Source: Alligator mississippiensis (taxonomy: Eukaryota > Chordata > Crocodylia > Alligatoridae). Taken from it: a stretch of 64,000 nucleotides of DNA. The DNA lies in contig NC_081825.1 of assembly GCF_030867095.1 (NCBI RefSeq), forward strand, positions 50,272,501-50,336,500, in the 5' to 3' direction. Positions 24,933 to 37,500 of this stretch are shown in pieces. The translations under genes were made by a program, and so were the position numbers. The stretch's first letter is position 1. Every line of letters begins with the position of its first letter. The notes below the pieces were generated by a model. It did no database searches. It worked only from the letters and a program-made list of their open reading frames with translations, and was not told where the DNA came from.

Positions 24933-25319
24933 AGGGGTGGCCAACCTGCAGCACAAGTGCCACAAGTGGCACAGGCAACCTTTGTGTGGCACACAACAGA
25001 TCAGGGAAGGGACAGGCAGCACAGATCAGGCAGGAAGCAGAAAGCAGAGCAGCAGATTAAGTAGGGCAGGGGTGGGCAAAATGCGGCCTGCAGGCCGGAT
25101 GCGGCCCACCAGGCCATTCTATCTGGCCCACAGGGCCCCTACAAAATTTAGAAAATTAATATTTATCTGCCCCCGGCTGCCTGCCATGCAGCCCTCAATG
25201 GCTTGCCAAAACTCAGTAAGTGGCCCTCTGCCCAAAATAATTGCTTGCCCCTGAAGTAGGGCAAGGGAATCAGAGTGGACCTTGGAGAGGGCTAATTTGT
25301 GGCGCACCTGCCAAAAAAG
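24933..25319 (+). mobile_element. Non-autonomous hAT-type element interrupted by another
   Basis: Begins taggggtggccaacctgcag and ends gcgcacctgccaaaaaag, flanked by gtctagact on both sides (24924-24932 and 25320-25328). Without the 187-bp insertion and its extra target copy it is about 190 bp, like 32378-32580 (203 bp). Confidence 0.82.
25067..25253 (+). mobile_element. 187-bp non-autonomous hAT-type element (nested)
   Basis: Starts caggggtgggcaaaatgcgg and ends aataattgcttgcccctg. Perfect 8-bp target duplications aagtaggg lie at 25059-25066 and 25254-25261. The copy at 31898-32084 is exactly the same length. It inserted into the 24933-25319 element. Confidence 0.92.
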
Positions 25320-25329
25320 GTCTAGACTG

Positions 25330-28300
25330 TGCTCTCAACAGCTTAGTACCTCAGAGCTAGCATGGAAAAGGAAGCCTCAAGTTTTGCTTCTCAGAGCCCC
25401 AGTTCCCAGCTTGATCCTGCAAGCCAGCTGCAGCCTGTTGCTTTCTTATGCTGGATTGTAAATTTAGAGTCTAGCTGTTAATTATTAATTATTACTGTCA
25501 ATTTAAAACCCATATTTTAAGCCTACCAATTCAATTACTGTGTTACTAATCAAGCAAAAGGTAGGGCAAGGTAGCCTCTTAGGGATAAACTGGCTTTACA
25601 GCATTATCTTTAACATCCTAAACTGCTGAATTGTTCAGAGAGTTTTCAGTAGTCAAACTTGTCTCCACCATTTGTGTTGCTTGCTTACTTTTTCACTTTC
25701 CCCAGCTTGAACAAAGAGAGTCAAATAAGTCATGCTTGCTTTTATTTTATATTTTGTTTCTCACTTCAGAGTCCTTGGTTTCAATCACATGAAGTTGATG
25801 ATTATTTATATTAAGCCAAGTGGAGCTAGCTGAAGCATGTTTGTCTATTATGTCACTAACTGTCTTGACAAGGATGGCACTTTAAACAAACAAATATTAA
25901 TCAATTAAAAGAATTGTTCCTATTGGAATTAAAAAAAAAACTCACTGAAAAACTTTAATTGGTTTTGGATATAATAAAATCCTGATTTTACAAAATTGAA
26001 TTTGAAATTCAATTCAATTCAGAATTTTTTCTAATGGCCTCCCCTTAACTGTTTAGATGTAGATGTTGATATTTTTATGCTGGGATTTCAGGGATGTAGC
26101 TGATTACTGTGTGCTTTTGCCTATACTTGAGCTACATTAATTTTAATAGAAAAAATCATTAAAATAGTAAAAATCATGAAAATAACTCAAAAAATTCAGA
26201 TGTGACATGAAAGCAATGGTAAAATTAATGTAGCAAAAATGTGTTGGAAAATATACCACGTAATTCACAAACAATTGAAGTCGCACATATGCTTCTGTTT
26301 CTATAGAAATTGTCTCTGAAATATTCGCAGACATTATGGGATTGTATTCAAAACTAGTCACAAGCTCCTATGCTATGAATATTAATTTGATAATGTTGAA
26401 AGCCAAAAGCCTCATAACATAATAAAAAAAAAGCATACTGAAATATCCTACATTTATTAAAATTAGCTTTATATCATAATGAGCTAAGCAAGCTCATCAG
26501 AGAATGTATCCTACTATGTAATGAGACAAATTATGGCTCTTTGAGGCAATGAAGAGCTGCACAGAATGAGAAGAAATGCATCTGTCTGAGCAATGTGGCA
26601 GAAAGTATAATGTTTCTAATTGGGTTCAGCTAAACAAATAGTACAGTTATACTAATAGAATTCCTATTATGGGTATTCTAGTTCCAGAATAGTTTATACT
26701 AGTATAATTTCTCATGTAAAATAAAGCTATATAAGGTATAGTGACTCCAGGGCCTCAACAGTAGGTTGCAGTGAGCTGTGGCTCTTACAAAACCATTTAA
26801 AAATATTGTCTTCAGTCCCTATAAATTGTACTTCTGGTGATTGGGAGCACTGTGCCCAAATCAGACATGCCACTGTAGGAGGAAGCAGCAATTCTGTTTC
26901 TTATGGGAATGCTCAGTGTCTGCATACTAAATGTAAACAGTTAAGTATTTTATACCAAAGTATAGCTACTTCCTGCATGGAAGAAAGAGCATCCTGTGCT
27001 CTCTTCCTTTTCCAGGGAATACATTCAGCCAAGGACAATCATAATTTCATAGATTTCATGGATTTTTTGACCCACAATCATTTGGAAATCATGCCTTGCA
27101 GGGAACAAATACTGAAATCAGTAGGAATTCTATATAAAAAGTAATACTAGCATTCAAACCAAGGGACAGAAAATCTTATCTTCTTCAGCCTTCTCATAGT
27201 TTACATATTATTTAGATTCACAGAACAGGTGTGATATATCTCCAGGGTCCTTTAAGGTTCTTCTCTCCACATATGCAATTATTTGTAGTATAATGGAAAC
27301 AGTTATTACATTGGAGAGCAGGGCTTTTAATCCCACCCCAGAGAATGTACTATACATGTTTTTCCTAGCCTCCTCTGACTACCAACCTTAATTATCTGAT
27401 TCATGAGCATAGGAAGACTGAAAATTTAGGACTAGTGTACAAGGTGAAAGACTGTAATTTACCACTTGGTAGTTAAATAAGCCCAGATATTTGTAGAACT
27501 ATAGCCATACTAAACCAAACAATTCCTGTGCCTATGGATACAACCTTGTGACATATAGTATAAATCATTCTCCAGAGTGAAAGATTACACTTTTTACCTC
27601 ATCGTATCTGAACTTAGAATAACCTTTTATTTGTATCTACTCATCTTTTCCTAGATGAGAGATACTGTCATGTTCTCTCTGATCTACAGCTTCGTTTTTC
27701 TCACCCTAACCCTTCTCGGAAGGATATATTGTCTTCTTCAAAGTGTCTCAATGTTTCCTTTCTAGGCTCTGAATTATATACTAATAGTATTGAAAATGTT
27801 TTTGAGTACTGTGTGGAGAGGTACTTATAATCAATCCATCATCAAGATGGTAGATCTTAAACCTAGTATTTATGGGAAGCATTATTTCTTTCTGCGTGGT
27901 CTTGATTCTACTCAGAAGTATGCTGTTGTAACCCAGGAGTAACTTAATTGACATCATCTGTGGTGTGAAAACAGTAAAAATCAAATTAGAACCAGAGTCA
28001 TTGTATTTGAAACACAGTTCAAACAATCAAGCAGCTTTTTCAGTCAACTGGATAGCCTGAAGTGGGAAGAGTATAAAAGAAAAAAGAACAGACCAATATC
28101 ACATTCTTTCTTCTTCAACATAGTAAAGCTATCCTGAGATTTTCAGAAAACTCCACCATCAAAAAAGCCTGTAGACATACAATACTAAACAATGCCATTG
28201 TGAGGATGATGATAAAACAGGAATGTTATTAGTGGGGGCTGCTAAAGACAAAAGATGGCAGAGACAGATTATTTCCTGAGGGATAAAAATAATGAGCTCA

Positions 28301-28930
28301 TAAATACATCTTCTGAAGCTAGGCAGCTCTCTAAAATTTAGGAGTATAAATTGTATTCCCAGGACGGCTCAGGCAGACAGGCAGCTATTGACTCTTTTCT
28401 GGGTAAGATTGAAATGCCACAAGTTACTAGGTTGTAGAGAGAAATTATTGAGTCTCTTGTAGCTCCTGAAGAAATTGCCAAGACCCTTGCTAATATACTA
28501 AATGAACAGTGAAGTGCCCAAGCCTAGACAGGTTAAAAACATTTTTTTCCATTTGCTGGCTTTGTAATTATATTTTTGCCATTTAAAACCTATTATAGAG
28601 GAACCCTGGTTCATGTTAATCTATAAAAAAAAAAGTCTCTTTCTTGAAACCAAATTATGTGGCATTTATTAAAGGGTACATACTATTTCAGTAGTATCAA
28701 TATTACTCAGAAACAAGGGTAGCAATTTCCTTTCACGCAGAATATATTTTGACCAAGTTTAATGACGTTAGCAGTTTGATACTTTGCAGTATGTCAAAAC
28801 ATACAACATGGTTTATCTGTGCTAATAATAATAAATTTTCAAAACGTCAAATCCTGATTCCTCACAGAAACTGTAAAAAATGGCTTTGTGTTTGTAGAAG
28901 GAAAGGAATTGTTCCGTTTCACCCAGCTGC
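25330..28930. other. Intergenic DNA, no gene seen
   Basis: 3.6 kb of AT-rich DNA. No exon, RNA or repeat terminus identified. Confidence 0.4.
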
Positions 28931-28936
28931 AAAATG

Positions 28937-29003
28937 CCAGCAGAACCATACACTACAGCTGTATCTACAGCAGAACCATACAGCTACTACAGCTGTATCG
29001 CTA
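28937..29003. repeat. Imperfect tandem duplication
   Basis: cagcagaaccatacactaca then gctgtatcta is repeated as cagcagaaccatacagctac then tacagctgtatcgcta. Confidence 0.6.
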
Positions 29004-29457
29004 CTCTCTCCTCTGATGTGGGAGTCTGTCAAGAAAGGCTGGCATAGTCTGGGATCTTCCGGCTATATTACATCAAAAACCAGACCTCTTAGTCTGCCCA
29101 AGTCCTATGTGGAACTTAATGTGTGACAAGGCCCAAAAATGAGAAGAGGGAAGACCAAATTTAAAAAGCTGTGAGAAGCACATTCCCTTAGCATACATAA
29201 GTCTTTCAATCACATTGGTTATACATTTCTTAGTTATGATATAAATGATTTTCAGTAAGAGAAATGAGAGAAAGCCAAATTCATCTGTGATCAAAGTAAA
29301 TTTGGGACTAACCCGAGCAGCATTGCTTGATACAAGGGATATTTGACACATATTCCACAATTCCCTATTCAATGACACAAAAAGGGAGTAGACACACCCT
29401 GTGGCCTGGGCACTGACACATGTGGAAACCCCCCCCCACCAGCACTTTACCGAACGA

Positions 29458-29642
29458 GGAAGCATGTTAGTTCAATCTGGCTCACCAGCGTCTCTATAGA
29501 CTGAGTGCTTCAGCAGGGCTTTTTGGCACTTTTATCTAATAGCTGTTTCAATCGGCTATTAAATAAAAGCGCCAAAAAGCCCTGCTGAAGTGTGCAATCT
29601 ATACAGATGTTGGGCAAGCTGGGTCAAAATAACATGATGCCT
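29458..29642. mobile_element. Foldback MITE (near-perfect hairpin)
   Basis: Core arms 29508-29543 and 29555-29590 (cttcagcagggctttttggc / gccaaaaagccctgctgaag at the outer part) pair over 36 bp with about one mismatch around an 11-base loop. Weaker pairing continues outward to about 29463 and 29637 (gttagtt.. and ..aataacatg). The whole unit would fold into one stem of roughly 75-80 bp. No coding capacity. Confidence 0.8.
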
Positions 29643-29662
29643 CTTCTGGGCATGCATTGCAC

Positions 29663-29796
29663 TCAGTGCGGAGGGGTGCCGAGCTGAAAGTAAAGTACAT
29701 CTGTAAGCAGCCAAAAAAGATGCCCCCTGCAGGAAATCACTAGTTTGAAGATCCAGGACTGTTCTGAAGGCTCCTGGATTTGAACTGGAGTAGTTT
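29663..29796 (-). CDS. TMEM156: Candidate terminal exon of TMEM156, weak
   Basis: An AG at 29798-29797 could splice onto exon 5. The joined codon is Glu, followed by TTPVQIQEPSEQSWIFKL and, after about 25 more residues, a TGA stop at 29665-29663. Human TMEM156 continues LSAETTQRLPLDQ, so the shared ETT at the junction is suggestive. The total would be 305 aa, close to the human length. Against it: the acceptor is poor, the last 25 residues resemble nothing in human, and a foldback element starts 20 bp beyond. The true last exon may lie elsewhere between 29 kb and 31 kb or further left. Confidence 0.25.
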
Positions 29797-30714
29797 CTGC
29801 ATGATATGGAGATTCATATACTTGTTTTTACTCAGCACTTTCTATCTGTGTTGAACAGAGGACAGAGTGCTTCTCAGTTATGCTGCTTCTTTACAGAGGA
29901 CATCCTCAGAACTGAATGCCCACTATACTTTTGCCTTTTAATATCACGTTGTAACATTAGGTGCCTAATTTGCCCATTCATACACATTCCTCTGTGTCTG
30001 ATTTAATAATATACACTGTTCTGACTCTAGATTTAAATACTATCCCAGTCCTCACACACAAAATCCTAAAACTGCTGTGCTAGAAAGTTCAAGTGCCAAT
30101 GAGAAGGTAGTTATGGTTCCCTTTTCTCTGCTTCTGGAATAACACTTTGAAAGGCTCCTGTATGTAAGAGCATTTGCCCAGACTGGTTCCTATACTCCCT
30201 TCACAATTTACTCCCACACATGAAACAGTTCTTCCACTTCCATGTCTGAACCAGCTACTGTTCTTTGGGTGGGTGGTAGCAGTATTATTCTCATTCCACA
30301 AACCAGGTCCCTACATAGGCATATATAGTTCCTCAGCCACCAGTGAGATTACACTAAACAGGTTTGCAGTTCAGTATCAATACATGTAATATAATAAACA
30401 GCAAAAGCAATACTGGAAAACAGCACATCTAGGAAAGACCTAAAGGAAGAAGTAGAACAACATTCAAGATCACTGTCCAGTGTGGTTGCTAAAAAAACAT
30501 TATTGCTTTCCTTTGATGTGCTTCTGTATGTGGTGGCATGTATTTCAGTTGCCCATAGTTTCAGAAGGAACTACTAATCTGGCAAAAGTAGATAACAAGG
30601 TAACATTCTAGGACTGAAATATATTAAAAGAGACTGAAATAGATAAATATCGTCTAGGAAAGAGATAATTCAGGATGAGCATGATTGCTATCTGTTAAGC
30701 AATATACATCAAGA

Positions 30715-31075
30715 GAGAGAGAGAGGTAATTAGCCATGTTAGTCAGAAGTCAGACAGAAGGCAGGGCAGGGTGCCAATTTAAAGGATGGTGTCACACGTT
30801 CAACTTAATACTTACTAAGTGCAGCGAAAACATGAGCAAGCATGTTCAAACAGCTTAGTACATGTTAAGTGCCATTGTGGCATTGCAAAGTTGCTTTCTT
30901 TCAGGCAAGGATTATCTAACATATTAACTTTAATGCGTACTAACTTCAGTACATCACAACAGTCCAGTGATTTGCAACCATTGCAAGTTAATGTGTGCCT
31001 ATACCTAGAGACTAATCAGAGGCATCACCTATAAAAGTATATGGACTCCAAGGTGCCACCCTGCCTTCTGTGTAT
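30715..31075. repeat. Penelope-like tail module split by another repeat
   Basis: gccatgttagtcagaagtca at 30740 and ggtgccaccctgccttctgt at 31050 are tail-type sequences. Between them 30785-31000 matches 60910-61070 (aacttaatacttactaagtg versus aacttaatacagactaagtg; 'cattgcaaagttgctttc'). Confidence 0.5.
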
Positions 31076-31132
31076 ATAGTCTCAGAAGATGGAAGAACAA
31101 GAAGAATTGGTTTGAAACAAAGGAAAGAAGTA

Positions 31133-31224
31133 TTTAAGCTAGATAGATTTTAGGAAAACATTAAGAGCAATGGACCCATTTAAGCTAGATAGATTTTAGG
31201 AGAATATTAAAAGAAATGGGCCCA
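31133..31224. repeat. 46-bp tandem duplication
   Basis: tttaagctagatagatttta begins at 31133 and 31179; the copies differ at a few sites (gaaaacattaagag versus gagaatattaaaag). It lies just beyond TMEM156 exon 5. Confidence 0.85.
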
Positions 31225-31485
31225 TTCTTCCTGCTTCTATTGAAACTAATGGCAAAAATCTCATGGACTTCAATAAGCATAGCTAGATAATGGAGTAGAT
31301 GAACAAGCTTGAGGGTCATGGCCTCATCCTTGCTGAGCTGCTATACTGGAGTGGAAATGAAATTGGGCACAGTACAATAACTAATTGTAAACATGCATGG
31401 AACCAGACAGGATTACTTGCAGGGTCTGTCAGGGCCTCTCCATGTGTCAGAATTTATTTTAGTAGTTTGCTTTTGTATTACTCAC

Positions 31486-31584
31486 CTGAAAGGAGCCGAA
31501 TGCCATTAGTAGCTGTAGATTCTCCTGGGTGTTTATATTCTTCTTTTTGTAGGATAACAGAAGCCATTCTTGTACTTTTGCTAT
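31486..31584 (-). CDS. TMEM156: TMEM156 coding exon 5 (cytoplasmic tail), probable
   Basis: Acceptor GTTAAACCAG precedes 31584 and a strong donor GTGAGT starts at 31485. Phase 1 at both ends matches the rest of the gene. The 33 codons read SKSTRMASVILQKEEYKHPG and end TNGIRLLS. The human counterpart is DKPTSVLLRGSDSEK..QVLS; the shared SVxL and final LS, together with phase and length, suggest orthology. Sequence identity is low and the acceptor has a weak pyrimidine tract, so this exon is less sure than exons 1-4. Confidence 0.6.
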
Positions 31585-34500
31585 CTGGTTTAACAACAAA
31601 ATTAGTTGTTATCTAATATAAATATTTTTGTTATTAGAGGGAAAATTGGTAAAAACCCTTATAGTTAGCTTGCCTAATGCTTTTTAGTTTTAAATAATTC
31701 CCATGACCTTTTTTTGAGCTTTAATACCTCCATTGTTTACAATAAGCCTTTGAAATCTGGCCTGGGGACTTGAATTCTCCAGTTAAATTCCATTCAGGTT
31801 GCCTTTGGAAAGGCAAACCTTTTTCCCTTCTCTGGTCTGTGCAACTCCTGGAAATGGTGGCCACCTGCCAAAATAACTGAACATGAGCCTTCTAATCCAG
31901 GGGTGGGCAAAATGTGGCCCGTGGGCTGAATGCAGCCCGCTACGCCATTCTATCTGACCTGCAGAGCCACTATAAAATTTAGAAAATGAATATTTATCTG
32001 CCCCTGACTGCCTGTCATGCAGCCCTCGATGGCTTGCCAAAACTCAGTAAGCGGCCCTCCACCCAAAATAATTGCTCGCCCCTGTTCTAATCTAAGGTCA
32101 GGCCTGCACAACTGCCCAAGCAGCACTAGTAGCACTGTATGCTGGGAGTCCAGGGAGCAACTAACCTCTCTGGAGTCGGGGGACAAAGGCCCAAGCTTCT
32201 CTCCAACAGTCCCTCCTTTGAACCTGTCTCCTTTTCTGGGACTGCAAAATCGGAAACAAGCACCCCTCCAGCTCCCAAAAAGATATGACGAAAGATGAGC
32301 TTGGGTCTGGACCCAACACCTGACTTCCACACTCACTCATCCACACCATGCCAGGAGGACAAAAGCATACTTTAGCTCAGGAGTGGCTAGCCTGGGGCGC
32401 ACAGGCCACAGGTGGCACAGACAGCCTCTGTATGTGGCAGATGGGGAAGAGAGCAAGCAGCACAGTGGCAGAGAGGGTAGGGAGCAGTCAGCATAGCAGG
32501 GGAAGGGAATCAGAATGGCATGCAGGGAGATGTGGGGCTTAATTTGTGGCATGCCTGCCAAAAAGGGTGGTTCCCCACTGCTCTAGCTATCAATTAATAT
32601 TTTTAGTCCTGTAGTAAGATGCTGCAATATAATGCTGGGTGGCAATGCTGAAAGATCAGAGCTCAACCATACCAATGATGTGCTCCAGGGTAAAGGGATG
32701 TTTCAGGTCTACATAACAAAATGTTGTTGTTAATTTCCTTTCCTTTAAAATAACTTGCAATTTAAAATTAAACCCTGTTAAAGAATGTTAAGTTACAAAG
32801 TCACCTTTAGACATTAGGAAATGCCACAGTGCATAAGGCTGTTTATTTACTCTAAAAATGGTAAAGTGTCTAGACTAGAGAGTAAGGCCTAGAATAGCCA
32901 TCTGGTTAAGGCAGAAGACTGCTCACAAGGCTTTCTTCTAACCCTGACTTTGTTCCAGGGTTCTTATGTATGCTACCAGCCCTAAAGTCTGCATTTTGTC
33001 AGGAATCTGCTAACTGTTTGCTTCATTTTCTGTACGGTCTGATCTGCTGAAGTCCCGAGCACTCATAGCAACAGCAACTACCATCAATGGCAGCTGTGGA
33101 TGTTCAGCACTGCTGGCAGGAGGGCTCTGTCATAGGAAGAAATGAGAGGAAAGTTGAGGGCTCGAGGTCCTGATTTCTAATGTGGCTTTGCCACTGATTC
33201 ATTTGCTAAGTCTCTGTCTCAGTGTCCCCATCTTTAAAAATGGTAATACTAATAGCTGCACATATGAAGACAAGTTCATTAATGTTTGTGAGGCACCCAG
33301 ATGCTACAGTGGGAAGTGCCCTAGAAAAGTCCCAAGGAAATTTAAGATAGCTGTTTTTGATGTAGGCTTTGGGTGGTGTGTAATAATTAAGGTAAAAGCC
33401 ACGAACTGAATTAAGATAACAATTCTGAACAGTTGCTTCAGTCCCTTAATACACCCCAGCCTATGCATTAAGTAGGCTGTGATAATGTCATTGAAGACTG
33501 TATCACAAAATATTCACAAAAGTCAGAGGCAACCACAAATGTGGTATTTTCTAACATGGGTGCACTTGATTTTGCAACTTTAACATGCTTTAATGTAGGT
33601 AGTTCCAGTAATGTAACTAAAGCAGGGCAACCAAGGCAACAGCCCCAGGTGCCAACTTTGGGGTGATGGGAGTGCAGAAAAATAACAGCCACCGCTGCCA
33701 CTGGCTAGCCATATCACCAGCACCCAGGCACCAAGCAACCCAGTTAACCCTCTTGGTTGTTGATGTAATATGATGTTCTATAAGTATAACTAATCAAAAC
33801 AAGTTCCTCAGTAATAAAAACTATATTCTAGAGGCAAAGCAGTAATGAGAGGCTTAAAATTTTTTTTCTGATTATATCCAAAACAAAATCTGAAAAACTC
33901 ATAGTGAGGGAATTGATCTGTTTAAGAATAAATACAAAATATTGTTAAACTACCAAAGAAGCTTGTGGACGGTTCTATATTAAAAAATAGCAGGTTATGA
34001 TTCAAATGGTATAAAATTTACTCTTATGTCCTTAAACATATATATATGCCTCACATTTATGAATAAAAATATAGAAAACTAAACTAAATGGTTTAATAGC
34101 TTAAGTTTACCTGCTAAGTCCTGAGTTCATGTGAGGCATTTTACAAAAAAGACAGGACCTGACTCAGGTTCCGGCAAGAAATAAAAAAATAAAGTAATTT
34201 ACAAATGGTTTGGTTGAAAATATATTCCTTTGGAATTTATTAGATCACCCATGTCCTCTGCTACAGATTTAGTATCTTAAACAACTGTTGTGCTTATTCA
34301 TTTTTTAAAAATCTTTCCATTTGCCTTTAAATAGAAACATTTTCCAGGCAGGCTCTTTTCCTCCTGTTCAGTTATGACTACAATTAGATTCCTAGGCTAG
34401 GGACAGACATTACATATAAACCAGTAGGAGTGATTGGAAACTGGTTTAAACCTGTAACAGAAGTTCAGTTCACATAGACTAGTTTCAAAATGGCCAAACC

Positions 34501-37500
34501 AGCTTAACATAGACCTGGACAGATGTAGTATCAGACTTAACTGATTTAAGTTCAAACAGTCTTTTGAACTTCTGTTCCAGATCCCCTCCTGACCAAAGGT
34601 AGGTCTCAGTCCTCCGGCATCCCAGGATGTATTGCAGCCCCCCACTAACCCCTCCCCTTACAGATCCTGCAGGCTAGCCTCTGCCCCAGCATATTTGCTC
34701 CAGCAGTCCGGCAGCCCTTCCCCTGGCTCTCATAGAGCTGAGGCAGCCTCCCCAGCTCCAGCAGCAGCACCACAGGGGTGGGCAAGGGGGGAATGGGCCC
34801 CCACCCCAACCCACAGTGAGGTGGTGGGGGCTGTTCCCCGCCCCAGCATAGCTCCACCGGGCTGCAAATGCCCCAGCCCCACCTCCTTACCAGCCCCGCA
34901 CCGGTCAGCCATGGGGGGATGGGTAGGCGTGGGGAATGGACTTCCCCCCACCCACTGTGCAAACACCAGCTGCAGGGGCAGGGTGGGGGGGGTCACCCTG
35001 CCACACATCCCCCCCCACAGCTGAAGGCAGGAGACAGGAGGCTGATGAGGGGGCAGGGATGGGGTGTTTGTAGCCTGGTGAGCTGGAAGGCATGTGCAGA
35101 AGCTCCCCATCTTCTGGCCTTGACCAGTGAGGGCATCTGCCCGCCTTGGCCAACTGAGGAGTGAACAAGTATTCTGTTCATTAACAGTCCAATCTACACA
35201 GCTTAGAGAAAGCTGCATAGATTGAATCAATTCTGCCTCGGGCTTTTTGACTGTCTGTACTTAGCCCTAGAGTGTTCCTTTATTATGGAAATGGCTGGCA
35301 ATACAGAGTTATGGTGACTGAAGGCATGTATTTATATTATCATTATTTTGTTATTTGCATGGCCAAATTCTGACTTTGCTCAGCTCTGGAGTACTAAGAG
35401 AGTGCTGAGCTATCAGACAGCAAATGAGTACTGATATTCTAGTCATTATGCCAGCTGTGGGCAGGTGCTGGCCAAAGATATCAGGGAAAACTGTGTAAAG
35501 AAGCAAGCTCAGAAACACTCCTTACATGTTGTGAGGGGAACAGTATGTGTTCCCCTCACTTCTTATTTCTAGGTTCTGGTAGTTGCACAGACAAAAGAAA
35601 GGTGGCTGGATATTATGTTGGCTACCCAGAACCCTAGTTTGCAATGGAGTGAAAGGTCTATATCTGGCTTTCTCCTGTGCAAGTTGTTAGAGGGAAGTAG
35701 ATCCCTGTACTGCTGCTATCATAAATGAATACACAAGGGAGCATCCAAAATTTAGCCCATCATATTGACGATTCTTTTTAGAAGGAATCATTTTGGTCTG
35801 TGAACTGAGACAAATTATTTTGTAGGAAAATAAGTGCAGTTTTAAACATTCAGAATGTAAAAAGTTGATGATGTAACAACACTGAAAAGAAATGTCATCT
35901 CTGGTAAATTCAGCACTGGTGTCCTAGGAGGACATAAATCAGTTGATCTCTGGGATTCATACTTCATTACTTACTGGCATGTTTTTTATTTTCTTGAAAT
36001 ACTTTGAAGGTAACAACAATGACTGTAAGCACAAAAACTAGTGGAAGAAGAACAAACCAAAGGATCTTCAGTGGACACATGGGATCTGTTTATAAAATGA
36101 AGAGATAAAATAAAATAAAGTAAGAAATGAATAGTTTGCTTCCATCCATCAATCTATCTAGGTTTTTGTACCCTATACATCACCATGGAATCACAGTCTT
36201 ACAATTCAAAAGAAAAACCAAAAGGCTTTACCTCTCCCATCCCCTTTCCTCCACCCCCACCAATCACCAGCAGGTAGGGTTGTCTAGAATTTAGCTTCGT
36301 CTTCATTTGTACTCATCTGAAATGGTTAGGTGAAGTATGTGAATTAACAACTCATCTCACTTGGATAATTTTTTATATGTGACTTTTTTTTTGTCAGGGA
36401 TCTGTATGTGTCTTCATTAATTACTTGGAAGATAGAATTGAGTGTACATTTAATACATTTGCAGATGACAGCAAGCTGCTAGGGTAGAGGACAGTTTGGA
36501 AGAAAGGATTAGGGTTCAAAATGATCTTGATATATTGGAGAAATGGTCTGAAATTAATCAGGTGAAATTCAATAAGGACAGAATACTGCATTCAGGATAG
36601 AAAAATCAAAAGTACAAATATAAACCAGGAAATAACTAGCTGGGCTGCAGTACTGCAGGAAAAGACCTGAGGGTTAGAGCAAGCAGCAAACTGATTATGA
36701 CTCAACAGTGTGCTAGCATTCCAAAAAAAAAAAAGCCCATAGCATACTGGCATACTGGGCTGCATTAACAGGTTGCATCCATATCACAGTAAGAGATCCT
36801 TCCACTCTGTTCAGCATCGGGGAAGCCTCATCTGGAATATTGTGTCCAATTGTGGGCCCCTCACTTCAAGAAAAACATGGGCAATTTGGAAAGTCCAGAA
36901 AGCAACAAAAATAATTGTCAAGAAAATATGACTTACAAGGAAAGGTCAGAAGAACTGGGGTTATTTAGTCTGGAGAAGTGAGACTGAGTGGTGGGGATTT
37001 GATAACAGATTTTCAAATATAGAAATATATGTTACAAATATGCTTTGTGTCCACAGGGGACAGGATAACAGTCTCAAATACACCAAGGGAAATATAAGTT
37101 ATGTATTAGGAATAACTTTCAAAATATGAAGATGGCTAGGTATTAGACCGATTAACTTGAGAGTTGTGGAATCTCCATAATAACTGGAAACTTTTAAGTG
37201 TTTGTATATTAGGCAAACACTTGACTGGGCTAGTTTAGACTGAAATGATCCTGTCTTGAGCAGTGAGTTGGACTAGATGATCTCCTGAGGTCCCTTTGCA
37301 GCTCCATTTCCCAAGATTCTGTATCAACAGTTGTATGTAGCAGGAAGGCTTATAACAACAAAGAATTATATATTATGGCAGAAAAATAGAAGGAACTTGC
37401 CCAGTGTGAAACACGTATCTTTGCTAATATCCACAGCCTGATGATCCCTCAGCATACGCTGGAGGAGATAACATTCTATATATAGAAATCCTCTTACTTA

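Noticed and set aside
1-29600. Search for FAM114A1 exons expected from human gene order
   Set aside because: No recognisable exon found; the gene may end left of the window or its last exons may be untranslated.
34397-34645. Minus 82-codon frame considered as a TMEM156 tail exon
   Set aside because: Part of a transposon end; the sequence does not resemble the tail and phases do not fit.
34632-35230. Overlapping frames of up to 166 codons on both strands
   Set aside because: GC-rich core of a non-autonomous DNA transposon; no domain.
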